In this document: piece by piece, positions 1 to 7,906 of the stretch
How the letters are laid out: each line of letters opens with the position of its first letter
How positions within the stretch are numbered: the first letter of the stretch is position 1
Assembly (NCBI GenBank): GCA_002162075.1
Contig: CP021423.1
Coordinates: 310,001 to 374,000, forward strand
Length of the DNA: 64,000 nucleotides
Direction of reading: 5' to 3'
From: Armatimonadetes bacterium Uphvl-Ar1
GTDB lineage: Bacteria > Armatimonadota > Fimbriimonadia > Fimbriimonadales > Fimbriimonadaceae
Position numbers and translations under genes: made by a program
The notes under the pieces: model-generated
Databases searched by the model: none
Told to the model about the DNA's origin: nothing
The model's input: the letters and a program-made list of their open reading frames with translations, nothing else

Positions 1-1
1 A

Positions 2-418
2 TTTTTTGATAAGTTGCGGGGGTTGCAGGCATGGAGTCAGCGAGAGGACGAGCTGGCAGGGGGTCGGAAGAAGCCGCAGTGGGCGGACATTCCTTACCAT
101 TACTATATTGATTGGCGGGGGGATGTAGCGGAGTGCCGCCCGATTGAGTTGCCGGGGGATACGAACACGACTTATGATGTTCGGGGTCATGCTTTGGTGG
201 TGATTGAGGGGAGTTTTCCGACGGATGAGTTCAATCGGGATCAGCGGCGGAAGTTGGAGAAGGTGGTTTTGTGGTTGGCGGATCGGTTTGATGTTCCGGC
301 GGATCGGATTGCGGGTCATATTGATTTTGCGCCGGGGGAGACGGATTGTCCGGGGAGTTCGGTGATGGAGTATTTGCCGGAGTTGAGGCGTGTGGTTCGG
401 GCCAAGCGGGGAAAATAG
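2..418 (+). CDS. N-acetylmuramoyl-L-alanine amidase / PGRP-like domain protein (5' truncated)
   Basis: The reading frame is open to the window edge, so the N-terminus is missing. The visible 139 residues match the second half of an Amidase_2/PGRP fold: a YHYYIDWRGDV strand followed by R-P, and near the end GHIDFAPGETDCPG, which supplies the usual zinc-ligand His and Cys. The first zinc His would lie upstream of the window. The family cleaves the amide bond between N-acetylmuramic acid and L-Ala in peptidoglycan, usually in the envelope. Nothing can be said about a signal peptide. A secreted thioredoxin-like protein follows after 28 bases on the same strand. The fold is clear; physiological substrate and any extra N-terminal domain are unknown. 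Confidence 0.82.
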   Translation, partial: FFDKLRGLQAWSQREDELAGGRKKPQWADIPYHYYIDWRGDVAECRPIELPGDTNTTYDVRGHALVVIEGSFPTDEFNRDQRRKLEKVVLWLADRFDVPADRIAGHIDFAPGETDCPGSSVMEYLPELRRVVRAKRGK

Positions 419-446
419 GGATAATTGGTCGTAGAACAGAACGGCG

Positions 447-1361
447 ATGATTTTGAGTTTGGTGGCGGGGTTCTTGATGATGCCGACTCCGGTTTTGGGC
501 CGGGGGGAGTGGCTGACGGATTGGGAGACAGCGAAGCGGTATGCGGCGGCTTTGGGTCGTCCTATTTTGGCGAATTTCACGGGGTCTGATTGGTGTCCTT
601 ATTGTTTGCGGCTGCGGGAAGGGGTTTTTGAGAAGCCGTTATTTTTGGATTGGGCGGATGATGAGGTGGTTTTGTTTGAAGCAGATTTTCCGAGGGGGAA
701 GGAGTTGCCGGAGCAGTTGGTGGCTCAGAACGAGGCGTTGCAGACGGAGTTTGGGGCATCGGCATTTCCGACGGTGGTTTTTGTGACGGCGGGGGGTGAT
801 TTGTTGGGTCGGTCAGGCTTTTTGGGGAATGGCGGTGCTCGGTATTGGCTGGAGCATGCGGAGGCGCAGATGGATGCGGGTTGGGAGAAGTTAGCTGAGA
901 GTGGGGGGCGGTTGGAAATTGTGGGTAAGCCGATGGGGGCAACGGATTTTCGGGGGAAAGCGGCACCGGAGTTGGACTGGGGAACTCGGGTTTGGGGGCC
1001 GGAACCGATTCGGGACGGCAAGCCAGTGTTGATTGATTTTTGGGCGACCTGGTGCGGGCCTTGTGTAAAGGAGATGCCGAAATTGAATCGGTGGGCGGAG
1101 AAGTTTGGGGATGAGCTTTTGGTGGTGGGGGTGACGGATGAGGAGGCGGACAAAGTTGAACGGTTTGCGAGTCGGTACGAGATTGGTTACAGTTTGACGA
1201 GTGACCCGGAGCGGAAGTTGGGGAATGCGTTTGGGGTGAAGCAGATTCCTTATATGGTTTTGGTAGGTCGGGATGGGACGGTTTTGTGGCAGGGGACGGT
1301 GAACGATGGTGATCCTTTGACGGAAGCGATGATCCGGCGGGTTATTGATTCGGGACAGTGA
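447..1361 (+). CDS. Exported protein with two thioredoxin folds
   Basis: 304 residues starting with a hydrophobic signal sequence (MILSLVAGFLMMPTPVLG). Two thioredoxin-like domains follow in tandem. The first (about 22-150) has FTGSDWC50PYC53, as in Thioredoxin_7/DUF255-like disulfide reductases, and a cis-Pro in FPTV. The second (about 172-300) is TlpA/ResA-like, with FWATWC203GPC206 and a QIPYM cis-Pro. Both CXXC pairs are intact, so a periplasmic thiol-disulfide role is likely, for example reducing or transferring electrons to envelope proteins or cytochrome c apoproteins. The partner is not visible. It overlaps or nearly touches the next gene, an SGNH hydrolase, so cotranscription is plausible. 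Confidence 0.85.
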   Translation: MILSLVAGFLMMPTPVLGRGEWLTDWETAKRYAAALGRPILANFTGSDWCPYCLRLREGVFEKPLFLDWADDEVVLFEADFPRGKELPEQLVAQNEALQTEFGASAFPTVVFVTAGGDLLGRSGFLGNGGARYWLEHAEAQMDAGWEKLAESGGRLEIVGKPMGATDFRGKAAPELDWGTRVWGPEPIRDGKPVLIDFWATWCGPCVKEMPKLNRWAEKFGDELLVVGVTDEEADKVERFASRYEIGYSLTSDPERKLGNAFGVKQIPYMVLVGRDGTVLWQGTVNDGDPLTEAMIRRVIDSGQ

Positions 1362-1404
1362 TTTTTCGCATTGTTTGACGAGGGGTTGTTGTAGACTTGG
1401 ATTT

Positions 1405-2112
1405 ATGATTGCGGCGGTTGTTCTTGGGTTGGTTTGGGTTGAGAATTCGGCGGTAGTTCCCGTTGCGCGGACGGGAGCGGATTGGGAGAACCGTCATGCG
1501 GCACAGAAGACTTTGACATCGAGCGGGGAGAAGTTCCAGTTGGCGTTGGTGGGTGATTCGATTACTCATGGATGGGGTGGTCGGCCCCAGCCGGGGGCGC
1601 AGTGGGCGGGGGGTGCTCCGGAACTTTATGATTCTTTGTTTGGGCCTTATCAGCCAGTGAATTTGGGGATCAGTGGGGATCGGACGCAGCATGTTTTATG
1701 GCGTTTGGACGATGGGGTTTTGGATGGAGTGAATCCGAAGGTGTGCATGGTGATGATTGGGACGAACAATATGGGGAGTAATTCTGAGGCGGAGATCGCG
1801 GAGGGAGTAGTCGCAGTGGTGATGAAGTTGCGGGAAAAAGCTCCGAAGACGAAGGTGTTGCTCAGTTCGATTTTGCCGCGCGAGACGGAGGTGGGGGAAG
1901 TTCGGAAGAAAGTTGACCGGACGAATGGGCTTTTGGCGAAGTATGAGTGGCCCGATTGGGTGACTTATGTTGACTGTGGGCCGGGATATTTGGAGGCAGA
2001 TGGTCGAATGAAGGCGGGGCTGATGCCGGATCAGTTGCATCCGAATAAGGCGGGGTATGAGGTCTGGGGGGCAGCGATCCGACCGGTTTTGACAAAGATG
2101 ATGGGGAACTGA
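1405..2112 (+). CDS. SGNH/GDSL-family hydrolase (PAF-acetylhydrolase-like), exported
   Basis: 235 residues from the ATG at 1405. The frame extends upstream to a TTG at 1345 inside the previous gene, but the ATG is followed directly by a signal-like hydrophobic segment and is preferred. SGNH blocks are clear: GDSITHGWGG at about 50 (nucleophile Ser), a Gly in LGISGDR, GTNNMG (block III Asn), and DQLHP at 209-213 (catalytic Asp and His). The family hydrolyses esters of lipids or carbohydrates; the length and GTNN block resemble the platelet-activating-factor acetylhydrolase-like group often seen as secreted carbohydrate esterases. Substrate unknown. A second SGNH-like gene follows immediately. 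Confidence 0.86.
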   Translation: MIAAVVLGLVWVENSAVVPVARTGADWENRHAAQKTLTSSGEKFQLALVGDSITHGWGGRPQPGAQWAGGAPELYDSLFGPYQPVNLGISGDRTQHVLWRLDDGVLDGVNPKVCMVMIGTNNMGSNSEAEIAEGVVAVVMKLREKAPKTKVLLSSILPRETEVGEVRKKVDRTNGLLAKYEWPDWVTYVDCGPGYLEADGRMKAGLMPDQLHPNKAGYEVWGAAIRPVLTKMMGN

Positions 2113-2139
2113 TGAATTGTTTGTTCGTGTAGGTTGGTT

Positions 2140-2811
2140 ATGGTTGCAATTTTAGCGGCGATTGGGGTGATGCAAATGGTGGGGCCGTCGATTTTGTTTG
2201 TGGGGAACAGCCATACGGCCACAGGGGATATTCCGGGGATGGTTGTTGCAGGGTTGCGGTTGGATGGGAATTGGGCGAATGTCCGGTATCAGGTTTGGTC
2301 GGCAGGGGTCTTGAACGATTGGGCGGCAAATCCGGAGCGGGTGAAGGCGCTATCAAACGGTAAGTGGGATGTTGCGGTTTTGCAAGGGGCTTCGATTAGT
2401 CAGTCGCATAAGTACGATTATTCGCAGGCCGGAGGGATTGATCTCGCCAAAAAACTTGGGGAGAATGGGACGAGAGTTCTGTATTTCTCAGAGTGGTCGA
2501 GGGCGGGTTGGGATGAGACGGCTTACATTGAGGGGATTTATCGTGGGATTCAGAAGGAAGCAAACGGCGGAGACATTGTGCGTGTCGGATTGGTTTGGGA
2601 TCGGTTGCGGGCGAAGGCACCGCGATATAAGTTGATTAGCGAGGATGGGAACCATGCTCGGTTAGATGGTGCTTATCTTGCGGCGCGGGCGATTGCAGCA
2701 GGGATACGAGGTTCGGATCGAGATTTTGAGGTGCCAGGAATTTCGCCCGGCTTGGCTCAGCAGGTGAGCTTGGCGATGCCCAAGGTTGAAGAGCTTCTGA
2801 TTCTCCGTTAA
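2140..2811 (+). CDS. SGNH-hydrolase-like exported protein
   Basis: 223 residues from the ATG at 2140 (a TTG lies two codons upstream). A short hydrophobic start is followed by ILFVGNSHTATG at about 18-29, a variant SGNH block I in which the nucleophile motif is GNSH rather than GDSx. Near the C-terminus DGNHARLDGAY (from about 169) could supply catalytic Asp/His. The set matches a family of secreted SGNH-like proteins with weakly conserved blocks; activity is inferred, not certain. It lies 27 bases after another SGNH hydrolase, and its stop overlaps the stop of the convergent kynureninase gene. Confidence 0.65.
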   Translation: MVAILAAIGVMQMVGPSILFVGNSHTATGDIPGMVVAGLRLDGNWANVRYQVWSAGVLNDWAANPERVKALSNGKWDVAVLQGASISQSHKYDYSQAGGIDLAKKLGENGTRVLYFSEWSRAGWDETAYIEGIYRGIQKEANGGDIVRVGLVWDRLRAKAPRYKLISEDGNHARLDGAYLAARAIAAGIRGSDRDFEVPGISPGLAQQVSLAMPKVEELLILR

Positions 2812-3961
2812 CTCATTTTAGATAATGTTTGGGCAACGCGTTCAAACTCTTCGTTGGTGTTCAGAGGGTGGGGACCGAAGCGGACGAAGCCGTTTCGGGA
2901 ATCGACCCTGATGTTGTTTTGTTTGAGGTGGGAGACAATCTCTTTGTGGTTTTCGGCGGGAAGGAGGGAGAATGCGCCGAACTGGGTGGGGTCTTGGGGC
3001 TCGAAGACTGGAATGTTGTGATTTTGGAAAATGTGGCGCATTTCGGCTTGTTGGGCGAGGGAGGTGGCGCGGAGTTTTTCGACCGTGAAGTGTTCGAGGT
3101 ATTCGAGTCCGGGGAGGGCTTGATAGGCTTGGATGATGGGGGGTGTGGATTCCCACCAGGAGCGATGATCTTCGGCTCGGTCGGCGGTGCGGGCGTAGCC
3201 GAAGAGTTCTTTTTTGGCGAACCAGCCAGTATCGAGGGTTTGGTGGTTTTGGGGATTGGCGATAGCGAGCCAGCAGGAGCCGGGGCCGCCGTGGACGTAT
3301 TTGTAGGAGCCGCCGATGGCGAAGTCGGCGACGGGCCAAGTGAGGTCGATGACGCCAAAGCTGTGGTAAGTGTCGAGGAGAACGAGGGCGTCGTTGGCGT
3401 GGGCGTGGGTGATAACGTCTTTTAGGTTCGGGAAGATCTGTCCGGTGGTGAAATTGACGACGCTTATGATGACAAGGTCGGTTTGGGGAGTGATATGGGC
3501 GATGAAATCGTCGGCGGTTAGTGTTGGGACAGGCTGGGTTGGTTGGGGGTTAACCCAAGTTGTCTTGGTGAGTCCTTGTGCTTCGTAAGTGCGCAGAATG
3601 AAGTCGATGCTGTCGAATTCCAGGGATGAGGTTACGATGTTGAGGGTTCTTTGGGGAAAGCAGTTGAGGACAGCGCGGAGTCCTTGACCGGCGGAAGTTT
3701 TGAGGACGACGGAACCTGGATCAGGCAGGCGGAGGAGGGTTTTGACCTTAGTGTGGTAGGAGTCGAGGGCTTGGAGCCAGGGTTCCCAGGCGTCATCAAG
3801 ATCGGTGTACCAGTGGTCGAGGTACTCGTTGATTTTGTCTTGGGTGGCGTCGAGCGGGCGGCCGAGACTATGGTTGGCGAGATAGATGCCTTTGGGATTG
3901 TGGCGGGTAAAGAGGGGGGCGATTTGGGTTTGGATTTCTTGGGGGGTGAGGGGGAGGTCAT
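2808..3961 (-). CDS. kynU: Kynureninase (kynU), start codon out of frame
   Basis: About 380 residues can be read on the - strand from near 3949 to the stop at 2808. Kynureninase (EC 3.7.1.3, PLP-dependent) converts L-kynurenine to anthranilate and alanine. The PLP-lysine motif GSYKYVHGGPGS is present, as are NFTTGQIF, LLDTYHSFG and C-terminal RFGPHPLN. The ATG at 3961 is out of frame with the body by one base: the G run at 3950-3954 has five G, where the upstream repeat copy that shares this sequence has six and reads M-T-S-P-L-T-P-Q-E in frame. In the body frame there is no ATG/GTG/TTG before a stop. Either a consensus error or a real disruption. It lies downstream of the tryptophan dioxygenase gene, supporting a tryptophan-to-anthranilate route. 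Confidence 0.85.
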
Positions 3962-4506
3962 GGTTTTGATTCTGTTTAGGAGGTCAACCCCTCCCGACCC
4001 TTTGGGCCACCCTCCCCAACATTGGGGAGGGAAAGGCGATTTGGGTTTGGATTTCTTGGGGGGTGAGGGGTTGTGTCATGGATTTGGTTCTGTTTTGAAG
4101 GTCAACCCCTCCCGACCCTTTGGGCCACCCTCCCCAACATTGGGGAGGGAAAGGCGATTTGGGTTTGGATTTCCTGGGGGGTGAGGGGGGAGGTCATGGT
4201 TTTGATTCTGTTTTGAAGGTCAACCCCTCCCGACCCTTTGGGCCACCCTCCCCAACATTGGGGAGGGAAAGGCGATTTGGGTTTGGATTTCTTGGGGGGT
4301 GAGAGGTGGTGTCATGGTTTTGATTCTGTTTTGAAGGTCAACCCCTCCCGACACTTTGGGCCACCCTCCCCAACATTGGGGAGGGAAAGGCGATTTGGGT
4401 TTGGATTTCTTGGGGGGTGAGGGGTTGTGTCATGGACTTGGTTCTGTTTAGGAGGTCAACCCCTCCCGACCCATTGGGCCACCCTCCCAATGTTGGGGAG
4501 GGAAAG
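3918..4506. repeat. Five tandem ~118-bp repeats carrying the kynU 5' end and a GC-rich palindrome
   Basis: The segment ggcgatttgggtttggattt recurs at 3918, 4035, 4153, 4271 and 4389, giving periods of 117, 118, 118 and 118; the last unit ends against the dioxygenase gene. Read on the - strand each unit has a leader, an ATG and about 15 codons of kynU, then a palindrome of the type ccctccccaacattgggg. In the four upstream copies the kynU codons read in frame as M-T-(Q/S/P)-P-L-T-P-Q-E-I-Q-T-Q-I-A and then run about 16 codons to a stop. Copies differ mainly in codons 3-4 and in G-run length. Confidence 0.93.
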
Positions 4507-4514
4507 GCATTGGC

Positions 4515-5348
4515 TCATAATTCGGTTCGGACGGCCCAGAGTTCGGGGAAGAGGCGGATGTTGACGGCACGACGGAGGAAAGGGACGCCGCTACTGCCTC
4601 CGGTTCCGGTTTTAAATCCGATGATCCGTTCGACCGTGAGGACATGGCGGAAGCGCCAGAGGGTGAATTGTTCTTCGATATCGACGAGTTTTTCGGCCAT
4701 TTCGTAGGCGTCCCAGTGGTCGTGGGGGTGGGTGTAGATTTCTTTGAAGGCGGCGGTAACTGCGTCATTCGATTCGTAGGGTTGGCTGAAGTCGCGGCTG
4801 ATGCTGGATTCGGGGATGGGAAGTCCTTGGCGGTGGAGGTGGAGCAGGAATTCGTCGTAGATGCTGGGGGCGTTGAGGGTTGCGGTTAGTTCAGCATGAA
4901 TTTCGGGGTGATGCCGGAAAACAGATGTGGCTTGGGGATCTTTGTTGCCGAGGAGGAATTCGATGGTTCGGAATTGGTGAGATTGGAAGCCCGAGGCGTT
5001 GCCGAGGACACCGCGAAATTGGACATATTCGGATGGGGTGAGGGTTTCGAGTACGGCCCACTGTTCGAAGAGCATTCGTTGGACGTGTTTGACTCGGGCG
5101 AGGATTTTGAAACAGGGGCTGAGTTCGTCGGCCTGGATGTGCGCGATTGCGGCGCGGAGTTCGTGGATGACGAGCTTCATCCAGAGTTCTGAGGTTTGGT
5201 GTTGGATGATGAAGAGAGTTTCGTCGTGGTGGGGAGGATTGCTGAGGGGGTCTTGGGCGGAGAGGATTCGCTCGAGGTGGAGGTAGCCACTGTAATCCAT
5301 TCGGTTAGTGAAGTCTTGTTGGATCGTTGGCTCGAAAGGTCGGGACAT
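4515..5348 (-). CDS. kynA: Tryptophan 2,3-dioxygenase
   Basis: 277 residues, the normal length for the haem enzyme (EC 1.13.11.11) that oxidises L-tryptophan to N-formylkynurenine. Family signatures run through the protein: [19 protein letters not shown] near residue 45 (region of the substrate-binding and active-site His), [17 protein letters not shown] in the middle, and [20 protein letters not shown] with GGSSG and FPELW at the end (haem-ligand His and substrate-binding loop). The next gene on the same strand is kynureninase, separated by the tandem repeat array. A formamidase is not seen next to them, so N-formylkynurenine hydrolysis must be encoded elsewhere or be spontaneous. Confidence 0.95.
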   Translation of the reverse strand: MSRPFEPTIQQDFTNRMDYSGYLHLERILSAQDPLSNPPHHDETLFIIQHQTSELWMKLVIHELRAAIAHIQADELSPCFKILARVKHVQRMLFEQWAVLETLTPSEYVQFRGVLGNASGFQSHQFRTIEFLLGNKDPQATSVFRHHPEIHAELTATLNAPSIYDEFLLHLHRQGLPIPESSISRDFSQPYESNDAVTAAFKEIYTHPHDHWDAYEMAEKLVDIEEQFTLWRFRHVLTVERIIGFKTGTGGSSGVPFLRRAVNIRLFPELWAVRTEL

Positions 5349-6146
5349 GGATTGAGTTGTACCTTTGTGGATCAGTGAGAAAATGTGGATTTTACGCCAG
5401 TATTTTTGCGGGGTCGAGTATGTTTTGTTGCTGTGTGGGTCGAAATGAAATTTACTTTAGAGGGATTTCCCGGGTTGTAGGAGGGGGAATCTTAGGTGAT
5501 ACTGTGGATGTTCTCAAGCAGAACAAAGAACTTTGAAAACTTGATTGGGGTGAAGATCGCCGAGTCGGTCGGGAGCTTTGAAGAGAGGAGCGGTGTCTCG
5601 TTGGAGACATCCAGGCTCTCCGCCGACTCTAGCGTCTTTTTGTGAACGGGCTGTTTAAGATTTGGATTCCGAAGTTTTTGGGCTTCGGAGTCCTGCGGCA
5701 CCAACGAGTGCCCTCGTAGACGGGACATGAGCAAAAAGAGCACAAACCTCTCCGATGGCCGGCACTCGTTTTCCTCGGTGCCGGTCGTTTTTTCCCGATT
5801 TTGGTCGGAAAAAAACGAATAGGAGTTTTTGCAACCTCCACTTCAAATCAAACGCTGGACAAAGTTCTCCAGCAACTGAGCACAAACTCAATCCGATGGC
5901 ACGACAGGATAGGTTCCTTGTTCCATCGAGATTGATTATATCTGAACATGGTGGCTTTGCGTGGGATTTGATCCTCGCAAAGTTGCCAGGTTTGAGACGA
6001 TTTGTCTGGACTTGTCCAGGCAGGGGCATTGCCCCGCAAGTAAGAGGAGCGTACCAATTGTCAGAACGGGCTGTTGGCACTACAAGGGGCTAGGAAACTA
6101 GCCCCAACTTGTCTTATTTGCATTTTGGATTTAGGTTGATTTTGGA
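5349..6146. other. Hairpin-rich non-coding region (no gene supported)
   Basis: About 800 bases with no convincing protein frame; open frames overlap on both strands with no consistent codon pattern. It holds a series of hairpins: 5666-5691 (ccgaag/cttcgg), 5697-5712 (ggcac/gtgcc), 5759-5784 (ccggcac/gtgccgg), 5785-5817 (T-run plus ccga paired with tcgg plus A-run), 6006-6019 (ctgga/tccag), 6023-6035 (ggggc/gcccc) and 6086-6105, an 8-bp stem closed by a GAAA tetraloop. The string gaacgggctgtt occurs at 5644 and again at 6064, bracketing the set. This could be a structured RNA or the remnant of a small palindromic mobile element. The dioxygenase promoter should lie in the first 150 bases. Confidence 0.5.
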
Positions 6147-6992
6147 ATGAAGACGCGCAGAATTGAGGCAGGGATCGGAACCGGCGGATTGCATGAATAC
6201 CGCTGGGAGCTTCTGGCTGAGCCCGAGGGCCACCGGGTTTCGGTGGTTGGAGTCTGCGATATGGGTGTGTTGGGGAATGCAATTTCTCGAAGAGACGGTG
6301 TTGGCCGAGGGGTTGTTCTGGGGGATGAGGAGCGATGGTTTGACGCTGGACAGCGGCTTGTTGGGGGAGCGGGTTCTTGGGCAGTCGGGGCGACTGGTTT
6401 TGGTGCAGGTGGGTTTCAAGTATTTGGTGCAGGCGATGTGTTTGAGCTTGAGCGGCCGGCGGGGGCTTCGGAAATGGACGTAGATGGGGTTTCAGAAACG
6501 GGGATTGCTTTTGGTTCGGTCGTGATTCGGGAATTGGAGGTTGGGGCAGTTTGGCGAGATGGTCAATGCATTGTTTGTGCCGACTTCATCCGGGTTTCGG
6601 CGGTGAGGCGTGATCAAGGTTATTTGGGGCGAAAAGGAGAGGGAGACTGGGAGGTTGGAGAGACTTCAGACGGGTCTGTGGTGATGATTCGTGATGATGG
6701 AATTTTCCTGGTTGGGGGGTCTGGGGAAAAGAAGGAACTTGGTGTTCGCGGATATCGTCGTTTGTCGGTTCTTGGGGTAGGTGGACGCGATCGCATTTTG
6801 GGATTTGGGGTCACAGAATCTGGGCTTGTTGAGCATTGGGTCTTTGAATTGGGGTTAGGGATAACGGTGTTGACGGGACAGACTTTGGGGGATGGAGTTG
6901 TTATCGGCGAGGTCGGGGGGATTGGGGCGGATGGGACGATGGTCGGGATCGCCCACGATGGTACTGAGAGAATGATTTTGCGGTTATTTTAG
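6147..6992 (+). CDS. Hypothetical protein with repeat-like beta-strand segments
   Basis: 281 residues from an ATG preceded by ttttgga. Not recognised with confidence. Codon use (ggg, gtg, ttg) matches other + strand genes, which supports the frame. The second half repeats short Gly-rich strands with patterns such as DGSVVMIRDDG, DGVVIGEVGG and ADGTMVGIAHDG, resembling HAF-type or propeller-like repeats of secreted proteins, but no signal peptide is evident. The first half is low in recognisable motifs, and a frameshift near 6480 cannot be excluded because a second frame is also open there. It converges with the LuxR-PAS gene and overlaps its end by 9 bases. Confidence 0.45.
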   Translation: MKTRRIEAGIGTGGLHEYRWELLAEPEGHRVSVVGVCDMGVLGNAISRRDGVGRGVVLGDEERWFDAGQRLVGGAGSWAVGATGFGAGGFQVFGAGDVFELERPAGASEMDVDGVSETGIAFGSVVIRELEVGAVWRDGQCIVCADFIRVSAVRRDQGYLGRKGEGDWEVGETSDGSVVMIRDDGIFLVGGSGEKKELGVRGYRRLSVLGVGGRDRILGFGVTESGLVEHWVFELGLGITVLTGQTLGDGVVIGEVGGIGADGTMVGIAHDGTERMILRLF

Positions 6993-7730
6993 ATTTGGGT
7001 GATCGGTGAGAGCGTCGAGAAAGTTTGTGTGGGTGATGTCGAAAGCGAAGACACTGAGGGTGGCGGGTTGGCCGGGCGTTGCTTCTTCGTAAATACAGCG
7101 ATCAAGAATAGTGCGCTCTTCTCCTCTTTTGGAGAGGATGCGGTATTTCCTTTCGAGTCGGTGTGTGCCAGATTCGATTTGAGCGAGGGCTTTTGACCAA
7201 GCGGTGGCGAAATCGGCAGGATGGAATAGTTGGGTGATCGGAACTTGATTGGTTGTGAAGTCGGTGGGTCTGTAGCCAAAGAGTCGGACTGAGTCGGACA
7301 TGTAAAGGCAGTTGTAAGGGGCTTCGGCAAGGATACGAAATGCGAGAACGTTCCCTTTGATGACAATTGAGTTGAGTTCATCGGTGGGTTTGGCGTTTTG
7401 TTTCAAGCGGTTGACCTCTTGATAGAGTTGATTGATCTCTGTTTGTAGGATAGCGGAATTTTGGTTGGAGAGTTGTTGGAGATGAATTCGTTCGGACTCG
7501 AGGGTTTCGATTTGAGATTTCAGAGCGAGGTTTGCTTCTGCAAGTTGGATTTTCGAGTTTTCGTAGTGCCGAGCAATGAGTCCAGCCCGATTATTCGTTC
7601 CAGACGACTCCCGCAACCTTCGCCAGTGTCCTTCTACCGTTCGAGTGCTGATACAGAGTTGTTCAGCGATTTGTTTGTCGGTGAGTCCGGATGCAGCGAG
7701 AAGCAGTATTTCCTCTCCGCGACTTGCCAT
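6984..7730 (-). CDS. LuxR-type HTH regulator with C-terminal PAS domain
   Basis: 248 residues. The N-terminus (about 3-60) is a LuxR/GerE helix-turn-helix: EEILLLAASGLTDKQIAEQL followed by ISTRTVEGHWRRLR. Residues about 60-115 are rich in heptad-like Leu/Ile/Gln and probably form a coiled coil. From about 120 to 235 there is a PAS-like domain (NCLYMSDSVRLFGYRPTDF, then LERKYRILSKRGEERTILD, as in PAS_3). The order is reversed from usual LuxR regulators, where the sensor comes first. It is a probable one-component transcription regulator responding to a small ligand or redox signal through PAS. No target site is obvious. It is transcribed away from the M61 peptidase gene, with 176 bases between. 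Confidence 0.85.
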   Translation of the reverse strand: MASRGEEILLLAASGLTDKQIAEQLCISTRTVEGHWRRLRESSGTNNRAGLIARHYENSKIQLAEANLALKSQIETLESERIHLQQLSNQNSAILQTEINQLYQEVNRLKQNAKPTDELNSIVIKGNVLAFRILAEAPYNCLYMSDSVRLFGYRPTDFTTNQVPITQLFHPADFATAWSKALAQIESGTHRLERKYRILSKRGEERTILDRCIYEEATPGQPATLSVFAFDITHTNFLDALTDHPNLK

Positions 7731-7906
7731 ATGCTTGTCAGCTTCAGCCAGTATAACAGTCAGGGTTTTGAACGTTTGGATTCGGTTTCCCCGATTTGAT
7801 TAAATGTTCCCTATTTCAACAAAAAACCAGTAAACATGCGGGGATTCATTGATCTTCCCTTAATATGGATTTGCGTTTTGGGGGACTGTTGGTCTAAGGT
7901 TGAGAA

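Noticed and set aside
3918-4506. Possible CRISPR array
   Set aside because: Units are 118 bp with no unique spacers; almost the whole unit is repeated and contains kynU coding sequence.
5655-6093. Overlapping open frames on both strands (up to 141 codons)
   Set aside because: No codon pattern like neighbouring genes, no motif, and frames coexist on both strands across hairpins.
5349-6146. RNase P RNA, tmRNA or 6S RNA
   Set aside because: None of the conserved cores (for example the RNase P gaggaaagtc region or a tRNA-like tmRNA end) was found on either strand.
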